A stretch of 10,646 bases of DNA from Gracilibacteraceae bacterium (lineage in GTDB: Bacteria > Bacillota > Desulfitobacteriia > Desulfitobacteriales > Syntrophobotulaceae). The translations under genes and the position numbers were made by a program. Positions 1 through 7,328 of this stretch are shown here, in pieces (positions within the stretch are counted from its first letter, which is position 1; every line of letters begins with the position of its first letter). The stretch is from contig JAISQG010000215.1 in assembly GCA_031274335.1 (NCBI GenBank), forward strand, positions 1 through 10,646, in the 5' to 3' direction. Below the pieces are notes generated by a model. That model was not told the DNA's origin, did not search any database, and saw nothing but the letters and a program-made list of their open reading frames with translations.

Positions 1-525
1 GCCCGCAGCGACGCTTACTGGCTGAAACCACTTTCCGCCGAGTCCGTCCGGAAGGCGCTGCTCAAATTGCTTCCTCGCTGCGCTCCTATGGTCGAAATGC
101 GCACTTTCGGCCATTTTGACGTTTTTATCGATGGCCAGCCTCTTTATTTTAAGAACGCGAAAGCCAAGGAACTGCTGGCGCTGCTGGTGGACAAGCGCGG
201 CACCGTCACGATGGAGATGGCCGTGAACGTTCTCTGGGACGACCGCCATTACGACGAACATGTCAAGCAACTGTACCGCAAAGCCGTCGCCTATTTGCAC
301 GCCCTGTTCGAGGAAAACTGCCTCGACATCCTTGTCTCCAACCGCGGAAGCTGCTATGTGCGCCAGGGAGCGTTCATCTGCGACTATTATGATCTCCTGG
401 CCGGCCAGAAAAAAGCCATCCTTGCCTGGGGCGGGGAGTATCTTTTTGAATACCCCTGGGCGGAAGAGAAGCTGGCTCAGATTGAAAACATCGTGGAAGC
501 CTATACCGGCCGCATCATGAAGTAA
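1..525 (+). CDS. Response regulator, SARP-like winged-helix output domain (5' truncated)
   Basis: The reading frame is open from base 1, so the gene starts outside the window and only the last 174 residues are visible. The first about 25 residues (ending in DAYWLKPLSAESVRKALLKL) look like the last strand and helix of a two-component receiver domain; the K-P pair at residues 9-10 matches the conserved lysine of that fold. From about residue 30 (VEMRTFGHFDVFIDGQPL) follows a winged helix-turn-helix of the OmpR/SARP type, with KAKELLALLV and the recognition-helix region HVKQLYRKAVAYLHALF. The tail GGEYLFEYPWAEEKL resembles the beginning of the BTAD domain of SARP regulators, but the protein ends soon after it, as in the short SARP-like regulators of clostridia. 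An in-frame TTG at 67 could be taken as a start, but it would cut off the receiver part and has no clear ribosome site. The likely role is a DNA-binding transcription regulator answering to a histidine kinase. Its target is unknown, and nothing links it to ileS, which has its own promoter. Confidence 0.8.
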   Translation, partial: ARSDAYWLKPLSAESVRKALLKLLPRCAPMVEMRTFGHFDVFIDGQPLYFKNAKAKELLALLVDKRGTVTMEMAVNVLWDDRHYDEHVKQLYRKAVAYLHALFEENCLDILVSNRGSCYVRQGAFICDYYDLLAGQKKAILAWGGEYLFEYPWAEEKLAQIENIVEAYTGRIMK

Positions 526-579
526 GTGCCCCCTTGCTCTTCCATTGGCATCAAGCAATTCACAAATTTGGCCCCCTTC

Positions 580-608
580 TTGATTTAGGTCTGATTTTTT
601 GCTATAAT
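580..608 (+). promoter_or_regulatory. Housekeeping (sigma-A type) promoter upstream of ileS
   Basis: A -35 box TTGATT (580-585, 4 of 6 to consensus) is followed by a 17-bp spacer and a perfect -10 box TATAAT (603-608). The bases TGC just before it (600-602) give an extended -10. Transcription should start near 614-616, leaving a leader of about 40 nt before the ileS TTG. It is the only strong promoter I can see before the ileS-mrdA gene run, so it may drive all of it. Confidence 0.75.
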
Positions 609-654
609 GGCAATGCTTCCCAAAATTTATGCTGCCTGATTTGGAGGAAAGAAA

Positions 655-3417
655 TTGGATTACAGGGATACTTTGAATTTGCCCCGGACCGAATTCCCGA
701 TGCGCGGGAATTTGGCGGAACGGGAGCCGGAAATCCTGCGCCGCTGGGAAGAAACGGATATTTATGCGCGGGTGCAGGCGGCGCGGGCCGGGCGCCCGAA
801 ATTTGTGCTGCATGACGGGCCGCCTTACGCCAACGGCGGCATTCATCTGGGGCACGCGCTGAACAAGGTCTTGAAGGACATCATCGTCCGCTACAAAACG
901 ATGGCCGGATTCGACGCTCCTTACACGCCGGGCTGGGACACGCATGGCTTACCGATTGAACAGCAGGTGGTCAAAAACCTCGGCGTGAACAGGCATCAGA
1001 TTTCCGTTCCGGACTTTCGCCACCGCTGCCGTGAATACGCGGAAAAATACATTGACATCCAGCGCGAGGAATTCAAGCGCCTCGGCGTGCGCGGCGACTG
1101 GGACCATCCTTACATCACCCTGCGCGGCGGCTACGAGGCGAAACAGATCGGCATTTTCGGGGAAATGGCCAAAAAAGGCTATATCTACAAAGGCCTGAAA
1201 GCGGTGCACTGGTGTCCGTCCTGCGAAACGGCGCTGGCCGAGGCGGAAATCGACCACGTTGACGTAAAATCCTTGTCTGTTTTCATCAAATTCCCTCTTA
1301 AAGACGGGCGGGGACTCCTTAACCCGGAAAAAACATCTTTTGTTATCTGGACGACGACGCCCTGGACGATTCCGGCTAACGTGGCCGTGGCGGTCAGCCC
1401 GGAATTCGTTTATGCCGCCGTTCGTGACGGGGACGAGCTTTACATCGTGGCCAAAGAGCTCATCCCGGCGCTCGAAAGCCAATGGGAGAGGCCGCTCCCG
1501 GTTGAGAAGGAATTCGCGGGCGCGGAGCTGGAGCGCATGGTTTGCCGCCATCCGCTGTGCGAGCGCGATTCCCTTGTCATTCTCGGCGGGCATGTCACGC
1601 TGGAACAGGGCACGGGCTGCGTGCACACGGCTCCGGGCCACGGCGAGGAGGATTTTGCCGCCGGCGCGCGTTACGGGCTGCCGGTGCTCTGTCCGGTTGA
1701 CCATCAGGGCAAATTCACGGACGAGGCCGGCCCTTACGCCGGTCTCAAAGTCCTGCAGGCCAGCGAGCGCATTGCCGCCGACCTGGCCGCCGCCGGTGCC
1801 GTGATCAAATCAGGCAAAATAACGCACAGCTATCCGCACTGTTGGCGCTGCAAAAATCCGACGATTTTCCGCGCGACCGAACAGTGGTTTGCTTCAATTG
1901 ACGGATTCCGGGACGACGCGCTCCGGGCTATCGACGGTGTGCGCTGGATCCCGGCCTGGGGCCGGGAGCGGATTTACAACATGGTGCGTGACCGGGGCGA
2001 CTGGTGCATTTCCCGCCAGCGGACCTGGGGAGTCCCCATTCCCATTTATTACTGCGAGAACTGCGGACGCCAGCACGTCAATGACGAAACGATCGCGCGG
2101 CTGCAGCATATATTCGCCGCCGCGGGAGCGGACGCCTGGTTTGAGCGGCCGGCGGCCGAGCTTTTGCCGCCGGGCTATGCCTGCGAATGCGGTTGCGGGG
2201 ATTTTCGCAAGGAGACGGACATCATGGACGTCTGGTTCGACTCCGGCACAAGCCACACGGCAGTGCTGCGGGAACGGCCGGAGCTCGCTTTTCCCGCCGA
2301 CCTGTATCTCGAAGGATCCGACCAACATCGCGGCTGGTTTAACTCCTCGCTGAGCACCTCCATCGCCGTCTACGGCGAAGCGCCTTATCGCTCGGTGCTG
2401 ACGCACGGATTCCTTGTGGACGAAAAAGGCCGGAAAATGAGCAAATCAGACGGGAACGGCGTGAATCCGCAGGATGTCGTCACGAAAAAAGGCGCGGATA
2501 TCCTGCGCCTCTGGGTAGCGTCGGCTGACTACCGCGGCGATGTCGCCGTTTCGGATAAAATAATGAACCAGATGACGGAGGCTTACCGCAAAATCCGCAA
2601 CACTCTGCGCTTCCTGCTCGGAAATCTTTACGATTTTCAGCCGGCGGCCGACGCGGTTTCCTATGAACGGCTCACGGAAATTGATCACTGGATCCTGCAC
2701 AGGCTTGGGGAAATTATTCGCCGCGTCATCGCGGCCTATGATGAATATGAATTTCACGTTGTTTATCACACAATTCACAATTTTTGCACAAATGAACTGA
2801 GCGCTATTTATCTCGACATCGTAAAAGACCGGGCCTATGTCGAAGGGCAGAATTCCGTTTTGCGCCGCGGCACACAAACCGTGATGCATGAGCTTTTGCG
2901 CGCCGTCGTCCTCATGCTTGCGCCCATTCTGGTTTTTACGTCCGATGAAATATGGGTGCATTTGTGCGGAGGGGATGGTTCGGGGATTCAGACGGAAGAA
3001 ATGCCCGCGGCCAGAAAAGAATGGGAAAGGCCGGAGCTGGGCGCTAAATGGGATAAAATCCTGGCCTGGCGCGGCGATGTCACCAAGGCGCTGGAAAAGG
3101 CGCGGCAGGAAAAGACGATCAGGCATTCACTCACGGCGCAGGTTGATTTGTATCCGGATGCGGAGGCTTGGGCGCTCCTGAGCCAGACGCCCAATCCGGC
3201 GGAAATAGTCATAGTTTCGCAGCTTACGCTGCACGAGGCGGGTGAGCCGGTGCCGGCTGAAGCCGTGGCGGGCGAAGCGTTGCCGGCGGTAAAAATTCTT
3301 GTGCGCCCGGCCGGCGGGCAAAAATGCGAGCGATGCTGGATGTACAGCGAGCAGACAGGCGGCGACGGAGATTATCCTGATCTCTGCCCCCGCTGCGCCG
3401 CTATTGTAAAGGAGTAA
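655..3417 (+). CDS. ileS: Isoleucyl-tRNA synthetase (IleRS)
   Basis: This class I aminoacyl-tRNA synthetase attaches isoleucine to tRNA-Ile in the cytoplasm and edits mischarged valine. At 920 aa it has the usual length for the bacterial enzyme. Visible motifs are the HIGH-type signature HLGH at residues 64-67, [13 protein letters not shown], the editing-domain stretches [10 protein letters not shown] and [29 protein letters not shown], and KMSKS at 594-598. The C-terminal zinc finger has C891/C894 and C911/C914. Extra cysteine pairs at 187/190, 467/470 and 510/512/514 suggest further metal-binding knuckles. The start is TTG at 655, with the Shine-Dalgarno GGAGG at 643-647 and 7 nt of spacing; the protein begins [20 protein letters not shown], as expected for the family. 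There is no T-box leader, although many Bacillota ileS genes have one. The stop is 4 nt before the next gene, and the next gene's ribosome site lies inside the ileS end. Confidence 0.98.
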   Translation: MDYRDTLNLPRTEFPMRGNLAEREPEILRRWEETDIYARVQAARAGRPKFVLHDGPPYANGGIHLGHALNKVLKDIIVRYKTMAGFDAPYTPGWDTHGLPIEQQVVKNLGVNRHQISVPDFRHRCREYAEKYIDIQREEFKRLGVRGDWDHPYITLRGGYEAKQIGIFGEMAKKGYIYKGLKAVHWCPSCETALAEAEIDHVDVKSLSVFIKFPLKDGRGLLNPEKTSFVIWTTTPWTIPANVAVAVSPEFVYAAVRDGDELYIVAKELIPALESQWERPLPVEKEFAGAELERMVCRHPLCERDSLVILGGHVTLEQGTGCVHTAPGHGEEDFAAGARYGLPVLCPVDHQGKFTDEAGPYAGLKVLQASERIAADLAAAGAVIKSGKITHSYPHCWRCKNPTIFRATEQWFASIDGFRDDALRAIDGVRWIPAWGRERIYNMVRDRGDWCISRQRTWGVPIPIYYCENCGRQHVNDETIARLQHIFAAAGADAWFERPAAELLPPGYACECGCGDFRKETDIMDVWFDSGTSHTAVLRERPELAFPADLYLEGSDQHRGWFNSSLSTSIAVYGEAPYRSVLTHGFLVDEKGRKMSKSDGNGVNPQDVVTKKGADILRLWVASADYRGDVAVSDKIMNQMTEAYRKIRNTLRFLLGNLYDFQPAADAVSYERLTEIDHWILHRLGEIIRRVIAAYDEYEFHVVYHTIHNFCTNELSAIYLDIVKDRAYVEGQNSVLRRGTQTVMHELLRAVVLMLAPILVFTSDEIWVHLCGGDGSGIQTEEMPAARKEWERPELGAKWDKILAWRGDVTKALEKARQEKTIRHSLTAQVDLYPDAEAWALLSQTPNPAEIVIVSQLTLHEAGEPVPAEAVAGEALPAVKILVRPAGGQKCERCWMYSEQTGGDGDYPDLCPRCAAIVKE
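3408..3414 (+). promoter_or_regulatory. Shine-Dalgarno of maf-radC, embedded in the 3' end of ileS
   Basis: AAAGGAG lies within the last codons of ileS, 7 nt before the GTG at 3422. This fixes the start of maf-radC and makes translational coupling with ileS likely. Confidence 0.75.
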
Positions 3418-3421
3418 GCCG

Positions 3422-4804
3422 GTGTTGGTTTTGGCTTCCGCTTCGCCGCGCCGCCGCCGTTTGCTGGCGGAATGGGGCTACGAATTCGCGGTCGTGCAGC
3501 CGGAGGCGGATGAAAGCTGGCCGGCGGAAGCGGATCCCGAAGCCGGGGCATGCGCGCTGGCGGAGCGGAAGGCCGCGGCGGGCCGGCGCCTTTGGCTGGA
3601 GCGGGGCGGCAGTGCCGGGGACGTGATTCTCGGCGCGGACACCATCGTCACGCTGGACGGGCGGGTATTCGGCAAACCGGCCGACGCGGCGGAAGCGGAG
3701 CGGATGCTCGCGGAATTGAGCGGGCGGACGCATAAAGTCGTGACCGGCTTCGCGCTCGTCTGCGCCGACGGGGAGGCGACGCGCGTCGTCAAAGACAGCG
3801 CCGTTTCCTTGGTGCGCTTTCACAAGCTGACGGCGGCGCGGATTCGCGCCTATGTGGCCGACGGAGAGCCTTTGGACAAGGCGGGCGCTTACGGCTATCA
3901 GGGGGAAGGGCGCAAGCTCGTTCAGCGCGTGGAAGGCTCGGAGGACAACGTAATCGGCTTGCCGATGGAAACGCTGTGCATGGCTTTGTTCGCCTGCGGC
4001 GTTTATCCGTCGTCTGACCTCGCCGAAGCCGCGCCGGCTCCGCCGCCGGCGGAAACGCCTGCGGACTCCGGGGTCAGGCCGCCCCGAGCGCGGAGGCCGG
4101 CTAAAGCGCCGGGTGATTCCGGCAGACGCCGGATCGCCGATTTGCCGGACGAAATCAAGCCGCGCGAACGGGCGATAAGATCCGGGGTCAGAGCCCTTTC
4201 CAACCGGGAACTGCTCGCGCTTTTGCTCCGGGCGGGCACGCCGGGTGAAAACGTCCTGGAACTGGCGGAACACATTCTGACCGACACGAACGGGCTGCGC
4301 GGCCTGGCCGCGCGGACGCTGCCGGAGCTGATGCGCGTGCGTGGCATCGGCCAGGCCAAGGCGGCACTCATACTCGCGGCCTTGGAACTGGGCCGCCGGG
4401 CTGCAGAAAATGTGGACGATCGGAACAAAGCGGTTGTCAGAGAGCCTGCGGACGCGGCCAAATTGCTTAACGACATGCGCCTGCTTGACCGCGAGCATTT
4501 TCGCGTGATCCTCTTGAACACCAAAAACATGGTGCTCGGCATCGAGCCGGTTTCGATCGGTTCCCTGAACACTTCCGTTGTCCACCCGCGCGAATGCTTC
4601 AAGGAGGCCTTGCGCTACGGCGCCAACGCCGTCATTCTCGCGCACAACCATCCGAGCGGCGACCCCGCTCCCAGCCGCCAGGACATCGATTTGACGCGCC
4701 GCCTCGTCGAAAGCGGCAAGATCCTCGGCATCGAGGTGCTCGACCATATCATCGTCGGCGATAAAAATTTTGTCAGCATGAAGGAAAGAGGCGACATCGT
4801 GTGA
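3422..4804 (+). CDS. Maf nucleotide pyrophosphatase - RadC (JAMM domain) fusion protein
   Basis: One uninterrupted 460-aa frame carries two proteins that are normally separate. Residues 1-195 are Maf, a house-cleaning nucleoside triphosphate pyrophosphatase (Maf/YhdE family, dTTP/UTP or modified nucleotides). It has the N-terminal LASASPRRRRLL loop, ADES at 29-32, GADTIV with D73, K85 in GKP, and the KAGAYGYQGEG and NVIGLPMETL blocks. Residues about 196-235 are a low-complexity Pro/Ala/Arg linker. Residues about 236-460 are a complete RadC: a start like DLPDEIKPRERAIRSG, a helix-hairpin-helix around 303-316 (RVRGIGQAKA), then the MPN/JAMM domain with H408, H410 and D421 (HNHPSGD at 408-414). 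RadC was once called a DNA repair protein, but its true role is unsettled. The start is GTG at 3422 (TTG at 3425 is possible), 4 nt after ileS; mreB follows after 40 nt. In many Bacillota maf and radC are adjacent separate genes before mreB, so the fusion probably arose by loss of the stop between them. All catalytic motifs in both halves look intact. Confidence 0.95.
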   Translation: MLVLASASPRRRRLLAEWGYEFAVVQPEADESWPAEADPEAGACALAERKAAAGRRLWLERGGSAGDVILGADTIVTLDGRVFGKPADAAEAERMLAELSGRTHKVVTGFALVCADGEATRVVKDSAVSLVRFHKLTAARIRAYVADGEPLDKAGAYGYQGEGRKLVQRVEGSEDNVIGLPMETLCMALFACGVYPSSDLAEAAPAPPPAETPADSGVRPPRARRPAKAPGDSGRRRIADLPDEIKPRERAIRSGVRALSNRELLALLLRAGTPGENVLELAEHILTDTNGLRGLAARTLPELMRVRGIGQAKAALILAALELGRRAAENVDDRNKAVVREPADAAKLLNDMRLLDREHFRVILLNTKNMVLGIEPVSIGSLNTSVVHPRECFKEALRYGANAVILAHNHPSGDPAPSRQDIDLTRRLVESGKILGIEVLDHIIVGDKNFVSMKERGDIV

Positions 4805-4844
4805 AATACTACGTTGACGGATCATGGGAAGGATGGGCGAAGAA

Positions 4845-5861
4845 ATGTTTATAACAAGGGATCTGGGGATTGACCTTGGCACGGCCAATACGCTCGTACA
4901 CATGAAAGGCCGGGGCATCGTTGTCCGCGGGCCCTCGGTTGTGGCTATGGATATAGAGCGCAAGGATCCGCTGGCGGTGGGGGCGCATGCCAAGGAGATG
5001 ATTGGCCGCACCCCCAGCAATATAGTGGCCATCCGCCCTTTGAAGGACGGCGTTATCTCTGATTTTAATATCACGCAGAAAATGCTGAAGTATTTTATCA
5101 GCCGGGCCATGGGTTCCAAATTCCAGTTCGCGCGGCCGCGGGTCGTCATTTGCGTCCCTTCCGGCGTGACGGCCGTGGAGGAAAGGGCGGTCAAGGAAGC
5201 GGCCATCGCCGCCGGAGCGCGTGATCCCATCATCATGGAAGAACCGATGGCAGCGGCTATCGGAGCGGGCATGCCCGTCAACGAGCCGACGGGCAATATG
5301 ATTGTCGATATCGGCGGCGGCACAACCGAGGTCGGCGTCATTTCCATGGGCGGCATTGTCACGGCCTGCTCAATCCGCACGGCCGGCGACGAAATGGACG
5401 AGTCGATCATCGCCTATGTGAAAAAAATGTACAATCTCTTTGTGGGCTATCAGTCGGCTGAGGAAATAAAGCACCGAATCGGGTCGGCCTTTGACCCGCC
5501 GCGCGGCGCCACTTATGATATCAAAGGGCGGGATCTGCTGACCGGGCTGCCCAAAACCGTTACCATCACTTCGGAGGAAATCCGCGACGCGCTTTCCGAA
5601 CCGGTGCTGGAAATCGTGGAGGCCGTGAAATCCTGTCTGGAAAAAACTCCGCCCGAGCTGGCCGCGGACATCATCGACCGGGGCATCATCATGGCCGGCG
5701 GCGGCTCGCTGCTGCTGAACCTCGATCGGCTGCTTATGAACGAAACCGGCATACCGGTGCATATAGCCGAGGATCCGCTTTCCTGCGTCGCGCTCGGAGC
5801 GGGCAAGGTGCTGGACAACGAGGAAATCATGCGGAATCTGGCGGAATTGCAGAAAAACTGA
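4845..5861 (+). CDS. mreB: Rod shape-determining actin-like protein MreB
   Basis: MreB is the bacterial actin that forms membrane-bound filaments and directs lateral wall synthesis with MreC, MreD, RodA and PBP2. With the chosen start it has 338 aa, a normal length. Visible are the phosphate-1 loop GIDLGTANT (residues 8-16), the catalytic-glutamate segment [13 protein letters not shown], the phosphate-2 loop [10 protein letters not shown] (155-164), and the adenosine-binding GGGSLLLN near the C-terminus. Three in-frame ATGs exist, at 4824, 4833 and 4845. I choose 4845 because [16 protein letters not shown] matches the usual MreB N-terminus, which ends in a short hydrophobic or amphipathic stretch. 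The site GGGAAGGA (4826-4833) lies 11 nt before it, somewhat far. A start at 4824 would add MGRMGEE and lacks a good ribosome site. MreB is the first cell-shape gene after the Maf-RadC fusion, with no promoter seen in the 40-nt gap. Confidence 0.95.
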   Translation: MFITRDLGIDLGTANTLVHMKGRGIVVRGPSVVAMDIERKDPLAVGAHAKEMIGRTPSNIVAIRPLKDGVISDFNITQKMLKYFISRAMGSKFQFARPRVVICVPSGVTAVEERAVKEAAIAAGARDPIIMEEPMAAAIGAGMPVNEPTGNMIVDIGGGTTEVGVISMGGIVTACSIRTAGDEMDESIIAYVKKMYNLFVGYQSAEEIKHRIGSAFDPPRGATYDIKGRDLLTGLPKTVTITSEEIRDALSEPVLEIVEAVKSCLEKTPPELAADIIDRGIIMAGGGSLLLNLDRLLMNETGIPVHIAEDPLSCVALGAGKVLDNEEIMRNLAELQKN

Positions 5862-5869
5862 GGAATTGT

Positions 5870-5895
5870 CTGCAAAATAAGCGTTTATTTTGCGG
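5870..5895 (+). repeat. Hairpin between mreB and mreC
   Basis: The left arm (5870-5880) and right arm (5885-5895) form an 11-bp stem with one G-U pair around the tetraloop GCGT. The 9-bp core is GCAAAATAA / TTATTTTGC. It lies 8 nt after the mreB stop, and no T-run follows, so it is not a standard terminator. It may be an RNA processing or stabilising element that separates the dosage of mreB from mreCD, or a DNA-binding palindrome. Confidence 0.7.
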
Positions 5896-5929
5896 CGCTC
5901 CCCGATATTGACGGGCGGAGGACGCAAAG

Positions 5930-6793
5930 ATGAGAAGACGGATTAGTCCTTTGGCCTGGGCTGTCATCATCTTTGCCGTGTTTTTTATCACCCTGACCGC
6001 CATCCGGCTGAGCGGCGCGGGAAGCGAATGGCCCAATCCCCTGGGCGGGGCGTTGCGGGCTGCTCTGGCTCCGGTGGAACGGGTGCTCTGGTCTTGGGGC
6101 GAAGGTCTGAAAAACAACTTCCAGGCGATGTTCAGGTTCCGGGATATACAGGCGGAAAACGAATTGCTGCGCGAACAAATCGAAGAACTGACGGATGAAA
6201 ATCTCCGGCTCAAAGAAGAAGCGCTAGCGGCTTTGCGTTACGGCGAATTGGCGGAGGATGTTTTTGCGAACCCCGTGCTGGCCGGTTATGAGAAAATCGG
6301 CGCCCAAGTCGTGATGCGCAACCCGGCGACCTGGTACCGCATGCTCACGCTGAACAGGGGCGCCGCGGACGGCGTCGCCCTGAACGATGCCGTAGTCGGG
6401 CGCTTGGGCCTTGTGGGCAAAATCGTGGCGGTCATGCCCACCACGGCGGATGTGATGCTTTTGACCGACGGGGACGGACAAGTGGCCGCCCTGACGCGGG
6501 ACAGAGACGGAGCGGCTGTTTTCGGTATCGTGCGGGGCAACTACCGCCAAGGCAGCCTGCTGGAAATGGAAAGCAGCCTGGAGATGGAATTCCGGCAGGA
6601 AGACCTCGTGGATGTCGGCGAAACGGTTTACACCTCCGGCCTGGGCGGCATTTATCCCAAGGGGCTGCCGATCGGCGTAGTCACGAGTATAAAAATGAGC
6701 GCTTCCGGTATGCTGCAGACGGCTCTGATCGAACCGCTGGCTGATTTTGCCGCTCTGGAAGAACTAGTGATTGTAAAACCGGCGGTCAATTGA
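5930..6793 (+). CDS. mreC: Rod shape-determining protein MreC
   Basis: MreC is a bitopic membrane protein whose extracytoplasmic part binds and activates PBP2 in the elongation complex. Its 287 aa are typical. Residues 2-6 are basic (RRRIS), and residues about 8-27 form one membrane segment (LAWAVIIFAVFFITLTAI). A coiled coil covers about 68-105 (RDIQAENELLREQIEELTDE and onward), the dimerising helix of MreC. The beta-barrel domain follows, with the family signatures NPATWYRMLTLNRGAADGV, GLVGKIVAV, LTDGDGQVAA and a final GIYPKGLPIGVV. The start ATG at 5930 has an excellent GGAGG at 5917-5921 with 8 nt of spacing. The gene lies 68 nt after mreB, behind a hairpin, and its stop overlaps the mreD start. 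Confidence 0.95.
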   Translation: MRRRISPLAWAVIIFAVFFITLTAIRLSGAGSEWPNPLGGALRAALAPVERVLWSWGEGLKNNFQAMFRFRDIQAENELLREQIEELTDENLRLKEEALAALRYGELAEDVFANPVLAGYEKIGAQVVMRNPATWYRMLTLNRGAADGVALNDAVVGRLGLVGKIVAVMPTTADVMLLTDGDGQVAALTRDRDGAAVFGIVRGNYRQGSLLEMESSLEMEFRQEDLVDVGETVYTSGLGGIYPKGLPIGVVTSIKMSASGMLQTALIEPLADFAALEELVIVKPAVN

Positions 6794-7314
6794 TGCTGAG
6801 ATATCTATGGATGTTTTTGATATGGTGCGGCTGCCTCGTTTTGATGGGCACCGTGTTTGAGCAGCTTTCCTGGGGCGCGGCCAAACCAGACCTCATCATG
6901 CTGTGGGCCGTATATGCCGCCCTGCACCACACGCCGGCGCGGGGGATGGTTTACGGGCTTGTCTCCGGAATTCTGTTCGACTTTTATCTTGGCCGGTATA
7001 TTGGCATTTATACCGTCGTCTTGCCGCTCGTTTCTCTGCTGAGCGGACTGTTGCAAAAAAACTGGTACCGTGAAAACATTCCGCTGACCATCGTTATGGT
7101 TTTCATGCTGACCCTCATCGGCCAAAGCGCCGTGGCCATCCTGGCCGCGGCGGGCGGCGCCGCCATCTATTTGCGCGATGCCGTGCCGCTGGTCGCGGGG
7201 ATCGCCTTTTACAACGCCTTGCTCGTTCCCCTCACCTATCCCTGGTTGCACAGGGCTTTCACGCGGGGCTTTCTGAAGCGGAAACTCAAATGGGAAGAAG
7301 ATCATTTGCTGTAA
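6793..7314 (+). CDS. mreD: Rod shape-determining membrane protein MreD
   Basis: MreD is a small polytopic membrane protein that works with MreC to control PBP2. The 173-aa sequence is strongly hydrophobic, with about five or six membrane segments: around residues 3-22, 29-45, 50-66, 68-87, 98-122 and 127-152. It ends in a basic and acidic cytoplasmic tail (RGFLKRKLKWEEDHLL). The block AKPDLIMLWAVYAALHHTPARG followed by GLVSGILFDFYLG matches the conserved core of MreD, where many family members also have PDL and G..D motifs. I place the start at ATG 6793, which overlaps the mreC stop as TGATG. The ribosome site upstream is weak, so translation probably depends on reinitiation after mreC. A TTG one codon earlier (6790) is less likely. 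Confidence 0.92.
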   Translation: MLRYLWMFLIWCGCLVLMGTVFEQLSWGAAKPDLIMLWAVYAALHHTPARGMVYGLVSGILFDFYLGRYIGIYTVVLPLVSLLSGLLQKNWYRENIPLTIVMVFMLTLIGQSAVAILAAAGGAAIYLRDAVPLVAGIAFYNALLVPLTYPWLHRAFTRGFLKRKLKWEEDHLL

Positions 7315-7322
7315 AAGGGGGG
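7313..7322 (+). promoter_or_regulatory. Shine-Dalgarno deciding the mrdA start
   Basis: AAAAGGGGGG begins in the mreD stop codon and ends 6 nt before the TTG at 7329. This favours TTG 7329 over the in-frame ATG at 7290, which lies within mreD and has no comparable site. Confidence 0.65.
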
Positions 7323-7328
7323 CATCTT

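Noticed and set aside
528..578. Direct repeat GCCCCCTT (528-535 and 571-578) and the 8-bp palindrome CAAATTTG (563-570) before ileS
   Set aside because: These are short and simple. They could be operator halves, but this length appears by chance and there is no further support.
3401..5410. A 669-codon open frame on the - strand across maf-radC and the first half of mreB
   Set aside because: It runs antisense to two well-recognised genes, shows no family motif, and is Arg/Pro/Ala-rich like other reverse frames of GC-rich coding DNA. It is a shadow of the + strand codon pattern.
5902..5908. CCGATAT, an exact SigD -10 heptamer between mreB and mreC
   Set aside because: No TAAA lies 14-16 nt upstream; the nearest TAAG is 20 nt away. 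A flagellar promoter before mreC is also not expected.
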